From an uncultured Clostridia bacterium (GTDB lineage Bacteria; Bacillota; Clostridia; Christensenellales; UBA1242): DNA of 64,000 bases. The position numbers were made by a program, and so were the translations under genes. The notes under the pieces are model-generated. The model ran no database searches. It was not told the origin of the DNA and saw only the letters and a program-made list of their open reading frames with translations. Positions 8,819 through 17,719 of the stretch are shown one piece after another. The stretch covers positions 372,001 to 436,000 of the forward strand of contig CAKVFE010000001.1 in assembly GCA_934746645.1 (NCBI GenBank). Reading direction: 5' to 3'. Within the stretch, counting starts at the first letter, position 1. Each line of letters opens with the position of its first letter.

Positions 8819-10089
8819 TATTCTTTCTCCCAATAATTGCTCATAATTTCTACATTAACACCTTGGTCTGTAAGCAATTTGAAAAATTGACGCTCAAGTC
8901 CAGTTTCGATAATGCTACGGCAAAAACTCATATTAAGTTTATCTTTATAAGAACATATACCAAAATTTTTCGCAATGTTATAACTTGCACCCAAATCAAA
9001 ATGCAAATTTTCAATATATGGTTCCATAGATTTTGGTATACTAACAACTCCCAAATTGCTTACGCTTGTTGTTTGAATCTGGTCGCCCAACATACTATAA
9101 CCTATACGCATTGCAAGATTTTTTATAGCTAATGGCATAATACGAATAACAAAATTTTTACTCATTCTAACATTGGCATTGCTTGCATTGGCAAGATACT
9201 CTTTTGTTGTTTTTTCTTTCATTTGTTTGTCATAGTCAACAATGGTCTCTTCCAAAGTCATATTAGGTTTATAATAAGTTTCCAATCTCAAATACCCTGC
9301 ATAGTTACGAGTTGTTTCGTCTTTAAAGACTTTTCTCATATTAACAGGAACAAATAACTTAACTGGTTTTTTAATTGGTTTTTCTTCAGAATAAGCATCA
9401 AGATACAATGCATAAGTAAACAACGCACTTAAATATGTTGTGATTGTTACATTGTATTTTTTAGCCAAATTTTTAACTGCTTTTACGCTAGCAGTACCAA
9501 CTATTGTACCAACACCATAATCAAAATGTGTACCTTCAATATGATAAGCCTTTACTTCTTTAGGTGGCCTAGATTTATCTTTATTGTAGTACTTTTCAAA
9601 GTTGTCATTAACTTCTGAGTTGACACTAGGAGCGTTAGGCATCATAACTATACCTTCACTATCTATATCCTTACCTGTAAGTTTTAGATATTGATAAACT
9701 ATAGTCTTTAAAAATTCCATTGCTCCTGTACCGTCTGTTAGGCTATGGAACATAGTTAGACTAATCTTATTACGATAATATGCCAAATTAAACAAATATC
9801 CATTTTTACGCTTTAGCATATCATAGTTAAATTGATGAGGATCTTCTTCTTCGACAACATAATCTTTTTTATTTTCTTCAAAATAATACCAGAACAATCC
9901 TTTTTTTAATCTTACTTTATAACTAGGGAATCTAGGCAATACTTGGTCTATTGTTTCTTGCAATATAGCTTGATTAATATCTTCCACTAAAAAAGCACTA
10001 ACACAAAACATATTAGGACGATTTTTGTTAGCTGTACACGGAAATATTAAGGCGGCATTGTCTAGTAAATACCAATTTTTTCTTTTCAT
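8818..10089 (-). CDS. Condensation-type acyltransferase (alcohol acetyltransferase-like)
   Basis: A 423-residue protein with the chloramphenicol-acetyltransferase/condensation-domain fold. The catalytic HxxxDG motif is clear as HSLTDG at residues 115-120, after the usual N-terminal strand-helix pattern, and the later QTTSVSNLGVV region fits the family's second conserved segment. Such enzymes transfer an acyl group from CoA or a carrier to an alcohol or amine; relatives are alcohol acetyltransferases and PapA-type lipid acyltransferases. There is no NRPS or PKS in the window, so it probably acts alone on a small molecule or lipid. AAGG precedes the ATG. It is translationally coupled to the membrane protein downstream. 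Confidence 0.7.
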   Translation of the reverse strand: MKRKNWYLLDNAALIFPCTANKNRPNMFCVSAFLVEDINQAILQETIDQVLPRFPSYKVRLKKGLFWYYFEENKKDYVVEEEDPHQFNYDMLKRKNGYLFNLAYYRNKISLTMFHSLTDGTGAMEFLKTIVYQYLKLTGKDIDSEGIVMMPNAPSVNSEVNDNFEKYYNKDKSRPPKEVKAYHIEGTHFDYGVGTIVGTASVKAVKNLAKKYNVTITTYLSALFTYALYLDAYSEEKPIKKPVKLFVPVNMRKVFKDETTRNYAGYLRLETYYKPNMTLEETIVDYDKQMKEKTTKEYLANASNANVRMSKNFVIRIMPLAIKNLAMRIGYSMLGDQIQTTSVSNLGVVSIPKSMEPYIENLHFDLGASYNIAKNFGICSYKDKLNMSFCRSIIETGLERQFFKLLTDQGVNVEIMSNYWEKE

Positions 10090-10279
10090 TATTATGACCT
10101 TATTATTATATTTTTTAAGTTAAATATATTTTAACATCTTTTACCAATTATATTAAGCATATTAAATAATCTTTTGCTAAAAATGTAAAATTGTTTATTT
10201 TTTATAAAAAAATATAAATTTACTAGACATAATAAACCTACAAGATACAATTTTAGATTAGCTGTTATACTTAAATTAT

Positions 10280-10319
10280 AAAAAAACATTACCCATATTT
10301 TATAGGATAATGTTTTTTA
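10280..10319 (-). terminator. Terminator of the gene at 10321
   Basis: AAAAAACATTA pairs with TAATGTTTTTT around an 18-base loop that can close further by CC/GG pairing. A T run follows on the minus strand. It directly abuts the stop codon. Confidence 0.7.
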
Positions 10320-10320
10320 A

Positions 10321-10833
10321 TTACATATCTAAAGTGTCATTTTTTTTAAATGTGATAAGACCTAGTTCTTCATCAATATTATCTTGCAAACAAAACAATT
10401 TAAATATGTCCAATTTTTCATTTTTCTCATATACATCTAAACACTTTAATTTTCTAATTGTCCAAAACAATCTTTGTGAATTATTAGCATAATCACATAA
10501 CGCAGAAGCTTCTTTACCTTTATAGTAATATTGGATATATGGCTTTTTAGCATACATTTCTGTCTTGGACTCTAATGGTTTATGTTCACCACTTAATGTA
10601 ATAGCATACTTATTATAGTTATCGCTATCAACTTCTTCTTCAAAATGGTTTTTAATCCATCTTCTTGTTCTTGCAGTTGCCATAACAGCAACTTCTAATC
10701 TATTATCACTTTCAAGTAATACAAGATCTCGATTATTAAATCTTAAATATTTTTTATCAAAAGCATCACTTAAACTTTCTAATCTTAATGAAACATTTTT
10801 ACTATTTCTTTTTATATCTTTTTTTAACCCCAT
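10321..10833 (-). CDS. Hypothetical cytoplasmic protein
   Basis: I do not recognise this 170-residue protein. It has no signal peptide or membrane segment. The first 45 residues are basic and likely helical, and the middle is rich in Tyr and Lys (AKKPYIQYYYKGKEA), followed by FWTIRKLKCLDVYEK. A strong GGAGG 7 bases before the ATG and flanking terminators on both sides show that it is a real, single-gene transcription unit. It lies next to the guanylate-kinase/ParB-like fusion but is separated from it by that gene's terminator, so no functional link is implied. Confidence 0.55.
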   Translation of the reverse strand: MGLKKDIKRNSKNVSLRLESLSDAFDKKYLRFNNRDLVLLESDNRLEVAVMATARTRRWIKNHFEEEVDSDNYNKYAITLSGEHKPLESKTEMYAKKPYIQYYYKGKEASALCDYANNSQRLFWTIRKLKCLDVYEKNEKLDIFKLFCLQDNIDEELGLITFKKNDTLDM

Positions 10834-10915
10834 TGTTGTCCCTCCAACATTAATATATTAACACAACATAATTAAAAAGTCAATATAGTACATTTCTACA
10901 TTATACTTACGCAAC

Positions 10916-10948
10916 AAAAAACATTACTAGAGTACTAGTAATGTTTTT
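10916..10948 (-). terminator. Terminator of the guanylate kinase-like fusion gene
   Basis: AAAAAACATTACTAG and CTAGTAATGTTTTT form a 14-bp perfect stem with a 4-base loop, ending in T on the minus strand, 4 bp after the stop. Confidence 0.9.
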
Positions 10949-10951
10949 AAT

Positions 10952-11782
10952 TTATGCTTTATATGACTCGACGACCTTGTTCCATTCTTCAACATTGACA
11001 TTGCCAATAGTTGGAGTAGTATTAACAAATTCTTTAACAATATTCTTGCCAGTCTTTAAACTTGCCAAATATCTATGAATACCATCAACAATATATACTT
11101 TACCTTCAACCAAAGCAAGTTTGATAGGTTTCATCTTCTTACCCTTTTCCAACTTGGTAGCAATATTGTCTATCTTTTTAGCACTTATATTAGAACAAGA
11201 CTTGATAGGTAATATTGTTGTCTTACCCAATCCTATTTCGGCAATCTTTGTAACCATATCTAATGTATCTAAATATGCTTCATTTTTAATTACATAATCA
11301 TAATTAGGTATTTGAGCTTGTTCTTTATGATACAATTTTAATCTATTTTTAATACGCTCTGGGCTTTCACCACGATCAACTAATCTTTGACGCAATACTT
11401 TTTTAGATTGAGTAAGGAATACAGCAACTATATCTAATTCGTCACCCAATTCTTCTTTAATATTCTTATAGCCCATAACTGAAATGTCTTTCATAACAAC
11501 TTGTGCATCTTTTAATCCGTCAGAAAACAATTTTCTGCTTGTGCCATAATAGTTGTTATTGAACATATCATATTCAAAAATTTCGTTGGATTTAATTTTT
11601 TCTTCAAATTCCTTAACAGTGATATATTGATACTGGTCTGGAGTATCTACATCTCTACGCTCTCTTGTTGTATATGATGAAATAAATTTGTAGCCGTCTT
11701 GATTAAGCATACCTTGTATAATTGTGTTTTTACCAGCACCACTTGTACCAGAAATTAGTAGAACTAAACCCTTAGTTTTCAT
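10952..11782 (-). CDS. Guanylate kinase-like domain fused to ParB/sulfiredoxin-like domain
   Basis: A 276-residue two-domain protein. Residues 1-185 follow guanylate kinase: P-loop GTSGAGKNT (12-20), the GMP-binding S-x-T-T-R-x-R block (36-42), YGTS (79-82), and the LID arginines of RQRLVDRGE. Canonical Gmk ends near residue 205. Residues about 190-260 instead read as a ParB N-terminal/sulfiredoxin-like fold: a KPIKLALVEGKVYIVDGIHR stretch (218-237) with the family's DGxHR signature. GGAGG precedes the ATG. It is a stand-alone unit ending in its own terminator. Whether the kinase domain acts on GMP, and whether the second domain is a CTP/ATP-binding or nuclease-like unit, is not known. Confidence 0.75.
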   Translation of the reverse strand: MKTKGLVLLISGTSGAGKNTIIQGMLNQDGYKFISSYTTRERRDVDTPDQYQYITVKEFEEKIKSNEIFEYDMFNNNYYGTSRKLFSDGLKDAQVVMKDISVMGYKNIKEELGDELDIVAVFLTQSKKVLRQRLVDRGESPERIKNRLKLYHKEQAQIPNYDYVIKNEAYLDTLDMVTKIAEIGLGKTTILPIKSCSNISAKKIDNIATKLEKGKKMKPIKLALVEGKVYIVDGIHRYLASLKTGKNIVKEFVNTTPTIGNVNVEEWNKVVESYKA

Positions 11783-11868
11783 ACTTCCTCCGAAAGATTG
11801 ATTCTATTAATAGTATACTAATAAATCGTATTTTTTACAACCAAAATAACCGTATTAAGTATTTTTGA

Positions 11869-12696
11869 CTACGCTAGACTATAATCTGTCCTAAGTTCCT
11901 GCCAATTATCATATTGATTTTCAAAATCCATTTCATAATATTTTTTCTTTTCTTTAACATATTCTGTATATTCATCTTTAAATTTACTAATTGCTTTATT
12001 GTTTATATTTTCATTGTGATGATTGATTTTTGCTTTATTAAAATCTATAAGTTTTACTTTATTGGTAAGTTCTTCTTCAGTAAAATTTAAAATTTCTGGC
12101 ATTAGATTTTCGTGTGCTATCTTTATCTTTTTAAGCATTTTACTTTCAGACTGATTTTTTGCTTCGTTTAAACTTATATCCGGATACAAATTACAAAGAG
12201 ATTCCATAAGACTATATTTGCTTGCACTTACGCCATATTGTTTGGCTGTCTTTACTTGCTTTAAATCATTACTTCCTTCTACAATTACACACTTAACCAT
12301 ATTGTTGACTAAGTATTTTTTGATGCTTCTATACACTTTAACATCAAGACTTTGTGTAAGACCCGAAACAATATTGAGTTTGATAGCATTGTCTTCTCTT
12401 TCTACATCTATATAATTGGCTTTTACACACAAATCAACAAACTTTTCTACACCTTCTTCAATGCTAATTCCTATAAAATCTTCATTAATAATCAGTTCTT
12501 TAGCTTCATCATTGATTGGCATAACTGTAATAATCTTGTCTTTTCTATTTGTTAAAAATTCAACCTTTGGATTGACTTCCAATTTAATATAATTGTATCC
12601 ACCATTTTTTACACCTGTAAAACCCAATACTACTGCCAAAATAATAAATACAGTTACAGTGGCTATAATTGTTAATATTTGCCCTACTTTACTCAT
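11869..12696 (-). CDS. RsgI-like membrane-anchored protein (RsgI middle domain, no sigma-binding domain)
   Basis: A 275-residue protein with one N-terminal membrane segment (residues 6-28) and an extracellular remainder. The segment YIKLEVNPKVEFLTNRKDKI followed by the NDEAKELI, GISIEEGVEKFVDL and YGVSASKYSLMESL stretches matches the middle domain of RsgI-type anti-sigma-I factors (VNPSIEL...N...V). The usual N-terminal cytoplasmic SigI-binding domain is missing: only five residues precede the membrane helix. The C-terminal third (210-275) is charged and probably coiled coil. No sigI lies nearby. The nearest GGAG is 13 bases before the ATG, so translation may be weak. It could be a sensor or wall-stress protein, which is inference. 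Confidence 0.6.
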   Translation of the reverse strand: MSKVGQILTIIATVTVFIILAVVLGFTGVKNGGYNYIKLEVNPKVEFLTNRKDKIITVMPINDEAKELIINEDFIGISIEEGVEKFVDLCVKANYIDVEREDNAIKLNIVSGLTQSLDVKVYRSIKKYLVNNMVKCVIVEGSNDLKQVKTAKQYGVSASKYSLMESLCNLYPDISLNEAKNQSESKMLKKIKIAHENLMPEILNFTEEELTNKVKLIDFNKAKINHHNENINNKAISKFKDEYTEYVKEKKKYYEMDFENQYDNWQELRTDYSLA

Positions 12697-12804
12697 TATA
12701 TATCACATTCTCCAACATAGTTTTTAATTATTTTAACCATTATAATCACAAATAAACATATATAAAAAATAAACATTGTCTTTAAATTTTTAAGTATTGG
12801 CAAT

Positions 12805-12833
12805 AAAAAAAGTCCATACACAATGGACTTTTT
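12805..12833 (-). terminator. Terminator of the LRR protein gene
   Basis: AGTCCAT pairs with ATGGACT, flanked by A and T runs, 8 bp after the stop of the LRR gene on the minus strand. Confidence 0.8.
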
Positions 12834-12841
12834 AATCTTTA

Positions 12842-14284
12842 TTATTTTTTAATTACATATTTGATAATTAATGGCAATGCTACAAAGAACAATACAAGCA
12901 CTATACCTACAACTATTATTAACATTGCTATATCTGGAACATAAGGATTAAGTGATTGAGATACATATTTAGATACTGTAGCACTTTCATAACTATCAGC
13001 ACTATCTAGTGTACCAATAACAACTTTAAATGCAACATTGTATTGACCACCGTGTCTTAATTCACATTCGTCACCTTTTACCCAATCGCCACCAGCAATA
13101 CTATAATATATGTCGCCTTCATCATCAATATTGTATGCTTTCAATTTGCCAACGCCACTAAATTTACCACGAGTGTCGTATTCTTTACCTTTAATAACAT
13201 ACTTTACTACTGGAGAAGTAGGAACAACTTTAAATTGGTCAAGTTGTTTAAAAGCGCAACCCAAATCATTGGTATAGTCATACATACTAGCATTGGTAGA
13301 ACTATCAAAATATTCCAATTTGTATTCGCCAACACCAAAAGTATATTCGGTTATTTTTGTATCAGCATTATTGGATATAGTTTTTACCAATTGATTGTCT
13401 ACTATCTTACTAACCTTAACCATCATATTAGGATATGTTGTAGAATTATAAAATTTAACTTTTGTACTTTTAGCAATAACTGGAGTTACTTTTTCTTCTG
13501 CACTTGCATTGGCTTTATAGTTAAGTCCTATGCCTTGCAATCCAAGTTCTAAAGTAATCTTGCCACCTTCTACTGCTGTACTAGAATACATTTCGTCTGC
13601 ATCTGTAATATTATTGTTAAACAATTCAACATACAAATCTGTATTATAAATTACTCTTGGGAATGTAATATCTGTTATTGAAGTAAATTTGTTAAATCCC
13701 AAATATACTTTACCAGCATTGATACCACTAATATCAATACTTGATATCATATTTTTGTTTAAGTTAAGTACTTTCAAATTGGTTAAACTTGAAGGTATTG
13801 TAAGTGAAGTAAGGTTGTTGTCATACAAAATAAGTTCTTCCAAACTTAAAAGATTTTTTAAATCATCAGTATTGATAGAACTAATCTGATTGCGACCAAC
13901 ATTTAAAACTTTTAAGTTTTCCAAATTTAAGTTGTTTAGTCCAGACAAATTTTTGATAAGTGAATTAGAATTGGACAAATCCAAAACTTCCATTTGACTA
14001 AACATATCTACTTTAATTTGTTTTGCTCTAGCATCACCTGTTAAGCCATAATAATTGTTGTATGCAATCAACAAGTATTGATACAAATAATTGTCATTGA
14101 TACCACTTTCATCATTGGCAACAGTTCCACCTTGGTCAGTTGGTGGTACTGGAGTAACTACTTCACCAGTTTCATCTTCACTAGATTGAGCATTGACTTT
14201 TGATATAGTTGGCACACACAATGCACACAACAATACAGCCAATACCAATACAATAACATATCTTAATGAAATTGACTTTTTCAT
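12842..14284 (-). CDS. Leucine-rich-repeat surface protein with C-terminal membrane anchor
   Basis: A 480-residue exported protein. Residues 1-32 are a signal peptide with likely cleavage after NA, and a Pro/Thr-rich linker follows (VVTPVPPTDQGG). Residues about 95-235 hold internalin-style leucine-rich repeats (LKVLNVGRNQISSI, LEELILYDNNLTSL, LKVLNLNKNMISSI). The rest is beta-rich, and residues 453-476 form a C-terminal membrane helix followed by the basic tail KYVIKK. There is no LPXTG motif, so it is membrane-anchored rather than sortase-linked. LRRs of this kind bind proteins; the ligand is unknown. AGGGG precedes the ATG. It is a single-gene unit. Confidence 0.8.
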   Translation of the reverse strand: MKKSISLRYVIVLVLAVLLCALCVPTISKVNAQSSEDETGEVVTPVPPTDQGGTVANDESGINDNYLYQYLLIAYNNYYGLTGDARAKQIKVDMFSQMEVLDLSNSNSLIKNLSGLNNLNLENLKVLNVGRNQISSINTDDLKNLLSLEELILYDNNLTSLTIPSSLTNLKVLNLNKNMISSIDISGINAGKVYLGFNKFTSITDITFPRVIYNTDLYVELFNNNITDADEMYSSTAVEGGKITLELGLQGIGLNYKANASAEEKVTPVIAKSTKVKFYNSTTYPNMMVKVSKIVDNQLVKTISNNADTKITEYTFGVGEYKLEYFDSSTNASMYDYTNDLGCAFKQLDQFKVVPTSPVVKYVIKGKEYDTRGKFSGVGKLKAYNIDDEGDIYYSIAGGDWVKGDECELRHGGQYNVAFKVVIGTLDSADSYESATVSKYVSQSLNPYVPDIAMLIIVVGIVLVLFFVALPLIIKYVIKK

Positions 14285-14600
14285 ACATTTCCCCTTATTA
14301 CTTTTATCAAAATTAATTATATCATAATCTTATTTTTTTCACAACAACAACTATATTGTACATATCAACAAATTTTTTGATATAAAAAATATATTTTTTA
14401 GTATTTATTATTCTAAAAATAACTATATAAATATCTTTCATTTATTATTATTTTTTATCATTTTAACTTATTTTATTTTAACAATATTATTTTAATAAAT
14501 ATTTGATTATCCAATTTTGATAAAAAAAGCATTAACATTTTTAAGTAACTATCTTAATGATACATCTAACTTAATGATACATTTAATAATAATGTTTAAT
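14285..14600. other. AT-rich intergenic region, no gene seen
   Basis: This region is almost entirely A and T. It holds the upstream region of the LRR gene and a short direct repeat (CTTAATGATACAT twice near 14552-14583). I see no open frame with an RBS and no RNA gene. Confidence 0.5.
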
Positions 14601-14636
14601 AAAAAAAACACTATCAAATATATGATAATGTCTTTT
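14601..14636 (-). terminator. Terminator of the mrnC-to-recR gene run
   Basis: On the minus strand GACATTATCA pairs with TGATAGTGTT (one G-T pair) around TATATT, followed by a run of T. It lies 14 bp after the recR stop. Confidence 0.8.
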
Positions 14637-14649
14637 ATTTATTATTTAG

Positions 14650-15243
14650 TTACATCTCTTTTCTATCTTGTATAGCTTTACTTAAAGTAACTTCGTCTGC
14701 ATATTGCAAAGCACTTCCCATACTAATACCTTGTGCTATACGAGTAACTTTTATATTGAGAGGTTTAAGTATTTGGGCTATATAACTAGCTGTTACTTCT
14801 CCTTCTACATCTGTGTCAGTAGCAACAATAACTTCTTTTATATCGCCACTTTGTACTCTTTGTAAAAGTTCTTTTATACGGATATCATTAGGTCCTTTAC
14901 CTTCCAATGGATTAATTGTACCGTGTAAAACATGATATAATCCATTAAAATTTTTAGCTTTTTCTATAGCCAATACATCTTTAGGTTCTTTAACAACGCA
15001 AATAATATCGCTTTTTCTTGTCTTACAAATATCACAGATATCATCATCTGTAAAATTGCCACATATAGAACAAAATCTAACCTTACGCTTAACTTCCTTT
15101 AGGCTATTGGCGAAAAAGTCAACATCTTCTTGGCTCAAGTTAAGTATAGAATAAGCATATCTTTCGGCAGTTTTTCTTCCTACACCTGGTAGATAAGTAA
15201 AAGCATTGATAAGTCTTTGCATACTTTCAATGTTGTCACTCAT
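14650..15243 (-). CDS. recR: Recombination mediator RecR
   Basis: A 197-residue RecR that helps RecF/RecO load RecA at gaps. It has the N-terminal helix-hairpin-helix (LPGVGRKTAERYA), a zinc finger (Cys58, Cys61, Cys70, Cys73), a Toprim domain with VIVATDTDVEGEVTA, and the C-terminal IAQGISMGSALQYAD block. The frame could extend 5 codons upstream, but the ATG at 15243 follows the ybaB stop by one base and has GGTGG 8 bases before it. The ybaB-recR order directly after dnaX is the common bacterial arrangement, and the three genes form one transcript. Confidence 0.95.
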   Translation of the reverse strand: MSDNIESMQRLINAFTYLPGVGRKTAERYAYSILNLSQEDVDFFANSLKEVKRKVRFCSICGNFTDDDICDICKTRKSDIICVVKEPKDVLAIEKAKNFNGLYHVLHGTINPLEGKGPNDIRIKELLQRVQSGDIKEVIVATDTDVEGEVTASYIAQILKPLNIKVTRIAQGISMGSALQYADEVTLSKAIQDRKEM

Positions 15244-15244
15244 A

Positions 15245-15580
15245 TTACATACCACCAAGCAAGTTAGGTTTAACTTCTTTTTCTAGTTCGTTTGCCTTAC
15301 TAATAGCTTCATTGACACAAGCTTGTATCATATCTTCCAACATTTCTACATCATCAGGGTCAACAGCTTCTGGTTTAATTTTTACAGAAGTTATTTTTTT
15401 ATCACCAGTAATTTCTACAGTAACCATACCACCACCACTTGATGCACTTAGTACTGTATTAGCTAATTTTTCATCAGCTTCCTTTTGTTGTCTTAGCATT
15501 TCTTCTTGCATTTTTTGTGCTTGACGCATCAAATTTTGCATATTGCCACCCCCCATACCACCAAATCCTTTGTTATACAT
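15245..15580 (-). CDS. ybaB: YbaB/EbfC nucleoid-associated protein
   Basis: A 111-residue DNA-binding protein of the YbaB/EbfC family, which forms tweezer-like dimers on DNA. The Gly/Met-rich start (GFGGMGGGNMQNLMRQAQKM), the basic-acidic helix and the VTVEITGDKKITSVKIKPE strand region with VDPDDVEMLEDMI are typical. It sits between dnaX and recR as in most Firmicutes. AAGGAG lies 8 bases before the ATG. Confidence 0.93.
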   Translation of the reverse strand: MYNKGFGGMGGGNMQNLMRQAQKMQEEMLRQQKEADEKLANTVLSASSGGGMVTVEITGDKKITSVKIKPEAVDPDDVEMLEDMIQACVNEAISKANELEKEVKPNLLGGM

Positions 15581-15598
15581 AAAAATATCTCCTTTTTA

Positions 15599-17110
15599 TT
15601 ATTCCTTTATTTTTATATCGTCCCCAAACTTTTCTCTCAATAGATCTTCTACTGTTGGGGCTTTTTTCTCTTGTGTATATACAACATTGATTTTTGCTCC
15701 AGATTGTATACTATCTAATGTTTTGTTAAGTACATTGATATTATCTGGCTTTGACAATGTTTTATATTCTTGTTCGTTGTGACTTGTTAATGTCAACACA
15801 TTATTTTCAAATGTGAAATCAGTGTGTTCGCCCAATAATGCTATAAGCATCATTTCATTTTGTTTTCTTAATTCAACCAACATTTTACCAAATATTGTTT
15901 GACCGGACAACTGCTCTTTTGGATTGTTAAGTACCACTTCAGGTGTGGTTTCTACACTAGCAGACATTGTCTGAGGTCTTTTACTTTCCAATGCTTCTAC
16001 TCTTTGTTCCAATGTGGTAAAATTGCGAATTTCGTCACATAAATTTAAAGATGCAACTTCCAATACAATGCGTGGATTGGTTGTCAATCTAAACTCATTG
16101 TCTAAAGCTGAATAGCATTTTAGAGCTTTTAAAATGATATCTGTACTTACACTTTCAGCTTGTTTTTTCAAACTATCAGCATAAGTAGTTGGATATTTTA
16201 ATATTTCATTAAAGTTATCACAAGTCTTTACTACAGCCAAATCTCTAAAATAGTTGGCCAAATCTTTTGATATTTGTGCTATGTTTTTACCTTTTTCAAT
16301 AACTACATTTAAGTCACTCAAAAGTTCTCTAACATCACCTTTAAGGATATGTCCTGCCAAACCACTTAAAGCATTTTTATCTATTGCGCCAACAGCATTT
16401 AAAACTGCATCATAAGTAACATTACGATTGGTATAAGCAACACACATATCAGCTATAGACAAAGTATCTCTTACGCTCCCTTCGCCTAGTCTAGCTATAA
16501 GGCTGATAGCACTATCTTCGTATTTAATATTTTCTTTATCAAATATGCGTTTTAGATGATTTTCTAGGTCGTTAAGTCCTACCAATTTAAAATCAAATCT
16601 TAAACAACGACTAAGTATAGTAGCAGGCAATTTTTGAACTTCGGTAGTAGCCAAAATAAACACAACATGTTTAGGTGGTTCTTCCAAAGTCTTTAATAAT
16701 GCATTGAATGCTGAATCTGTCAACATATGAACTTCGTCTATAATATAAACTTTATACTTACCATTGACAGGTGGATATTTAACTTTTTCTCTTAGTTCTC
16801 TTATTTCGTCAACTCTATTGTTACTTGCAGCATCAATCTCTAATATATCTAGAGAACTTGGGTCACTAAGTGCAACACAAGTTGGACATTTGCCACACGC
16901 ACTACCATTGACAGGATTTTCACAATTGATACTTCTTGCAAAAATCTTAGCTATACTAGTTTTACCTGTACCCCTTGTACCACAAAACAAGTAAGCGTGA
17001 GATATTGTATTGTTTTTAATTTGATTGCGTAAGCTTGTGGTTATATGCTCTTGACCTACCACTTCATCAAAATTGGCTGGTCTATATTTTCTATACAATG
17101 CTAGATACAT
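15599..17110 (-). CDS. dnaX: DNA polymerase III subunit gamma/tau
   Basis: A 503-residue clamp-loader ATPase. Walker A GTRGTGKT is at 44-51, the zinc site uses Cys63, Cys72, Cys75 and Cys78, Walker B DEVH is at 125-128, and the sensor 1 segment FILATTEVQKLP and the arginine of ILSRCLRF follow. The C-terminal 130 residues are less conserved and shorter than long tau proteins. I see no slippery A-run suggesting a programmed frameshift. The AAGGAG site overlaps the end of sigH, and the gene begins 1 bp after the sigH stop, so it is read with the mrnC-rlmB-sigH group. Confidence 0.95.
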   Translation of the reverse strand: MYLALYRKYRPANFDEVVGQEHITTSLRNQIKNNTISHAYLFCGTRGTGKTSIAKIFARSINCENPVNGSACGKCPTCVALSDPSSLDILEIDAASNNRVDEIRELREKVKYPPVNGKYKVYIIDEVHMLTDSAFNALLKTLEEPPKHVVFILATTEVQKLPATILSRCLRFDFKLVGLNDLENHLKRIFDKENIKYEDSAISLIARLGEGSVRDTLSIADMCVAYTNRNVTYDAVLNAVGAIDKNALSGLAGHILKGDVRELLSDLNVVIEKGKNIAQISKDLANYFRDLAVVKTCDNFNEILKYPTTYADSLKKQAESVSTDIILKALKCYSALDNEFRLTTNPRIVLEVASLNLCDEIRNFTTLEQRVEALESKRPQTMSASVETTPEVVLNNPKEQLSGQTIFGKMLVELRKQNEMMLIALLGEHTDFTFENNVLTLTSHNEQEYKTLSKPDNINVLNKTLDSIQSGAKINVVYTQEKKAPTVEDLLREKFGDDIKIKE

Positions 17111-17111
17111 A

Positions 17112-17714
17112 CTAGTTGCGCTCCTTTAAAAATTGTAATTTGTTTTTAATCCTACTTAGTGCATTGTCTACACTTTTTGGAGTAGCTTCTATTTTGACAG
17201 CAATATCATTATAGTTAAGTCCTTTCAAATATAGTTTTAAAACTTTCAACTCATAATCACTAAGTACTTTTACTATTTCTTTTGCTATATCTTTAGTACC
17301 TTCACTAGACAAAACAATGTTTTCTGGAGTTTCTTTGTTGGAAGGAACTATAAATGTACAATCATCTTCATCATCATAACTTATAAAGCCTTGATTGTTT
17401 AAGGCAAAAGATTGGTTGAGTACATGATGTTTTAATGCACTATCACTTTTGATAGCGTTGATTACTTGTCTTTCTATAAGTGTTTTTGCATAAGCAAGAA
17501 AACTAGGATTTTTAGATTCGTCATAACTAGATATTGCTTTATACAAACCAATCATACCTTCTTGTATTAGGTCGTCTTGGTCGCCACCAACCAAAAAGTA
17601 GTGTCTTGCAACATGGCTTACTAGTTGTTTGTAACTATTGAATATAGTTTCTTGTGCAACTTCATCTCCATCTTTAGCCAACTTTATTAAATTGTCTTCA
17701 GTGAGTTTGTCCAT
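17112..17714 (-). CDS. sigH: Sporulation/transition-state sigma factor SigH
   Basis: A 200-residue sigma-70 family protein. Region 2 reads DQDDLIQEGMIGLYKAISSY, very close to SigH of Bacillus and Clostridia, and region 4 is the C-terminal helix-turn-helix LKVLKLYLKGLNYNDIAVKI followed by TPKSVDNALSRIKNKL. SigH starts the sporulation programme. Context supports the name: it follows rlmB by 5 bp, as in the conserved mrnC-rlmB-...-sigH cluster. Together with yabP, yabQ and the collagen-like protein it indicates a spore former. Confidence 0.9.
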   Translation of the reverse strand: MDKLTEDNLIKLAKDGDEVAQETIFNSYKQLVSHVARHYFLVGGDQDDLIQEGMIGLYKAISSYDESKNPSFLAYAKTLIERQVINAIKSDSALKHHVLNQSFALNNQGFISYDDEDDCTFIVPSNKETPENIVLSSEGTKDIAKEIVKVLSDYELKVLKLYLKGLNYNDIAVKIEATPKSVDNALSRIKNKLQFLKERN

Positions 17715-17719
17715 TGGTA

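Noticed and set aside
15599..17110. Programmed frameshift in dnaX to make separate gamma and tau
   Set aside because: I could not see a slippery A-run with a following stem at a suitable position.
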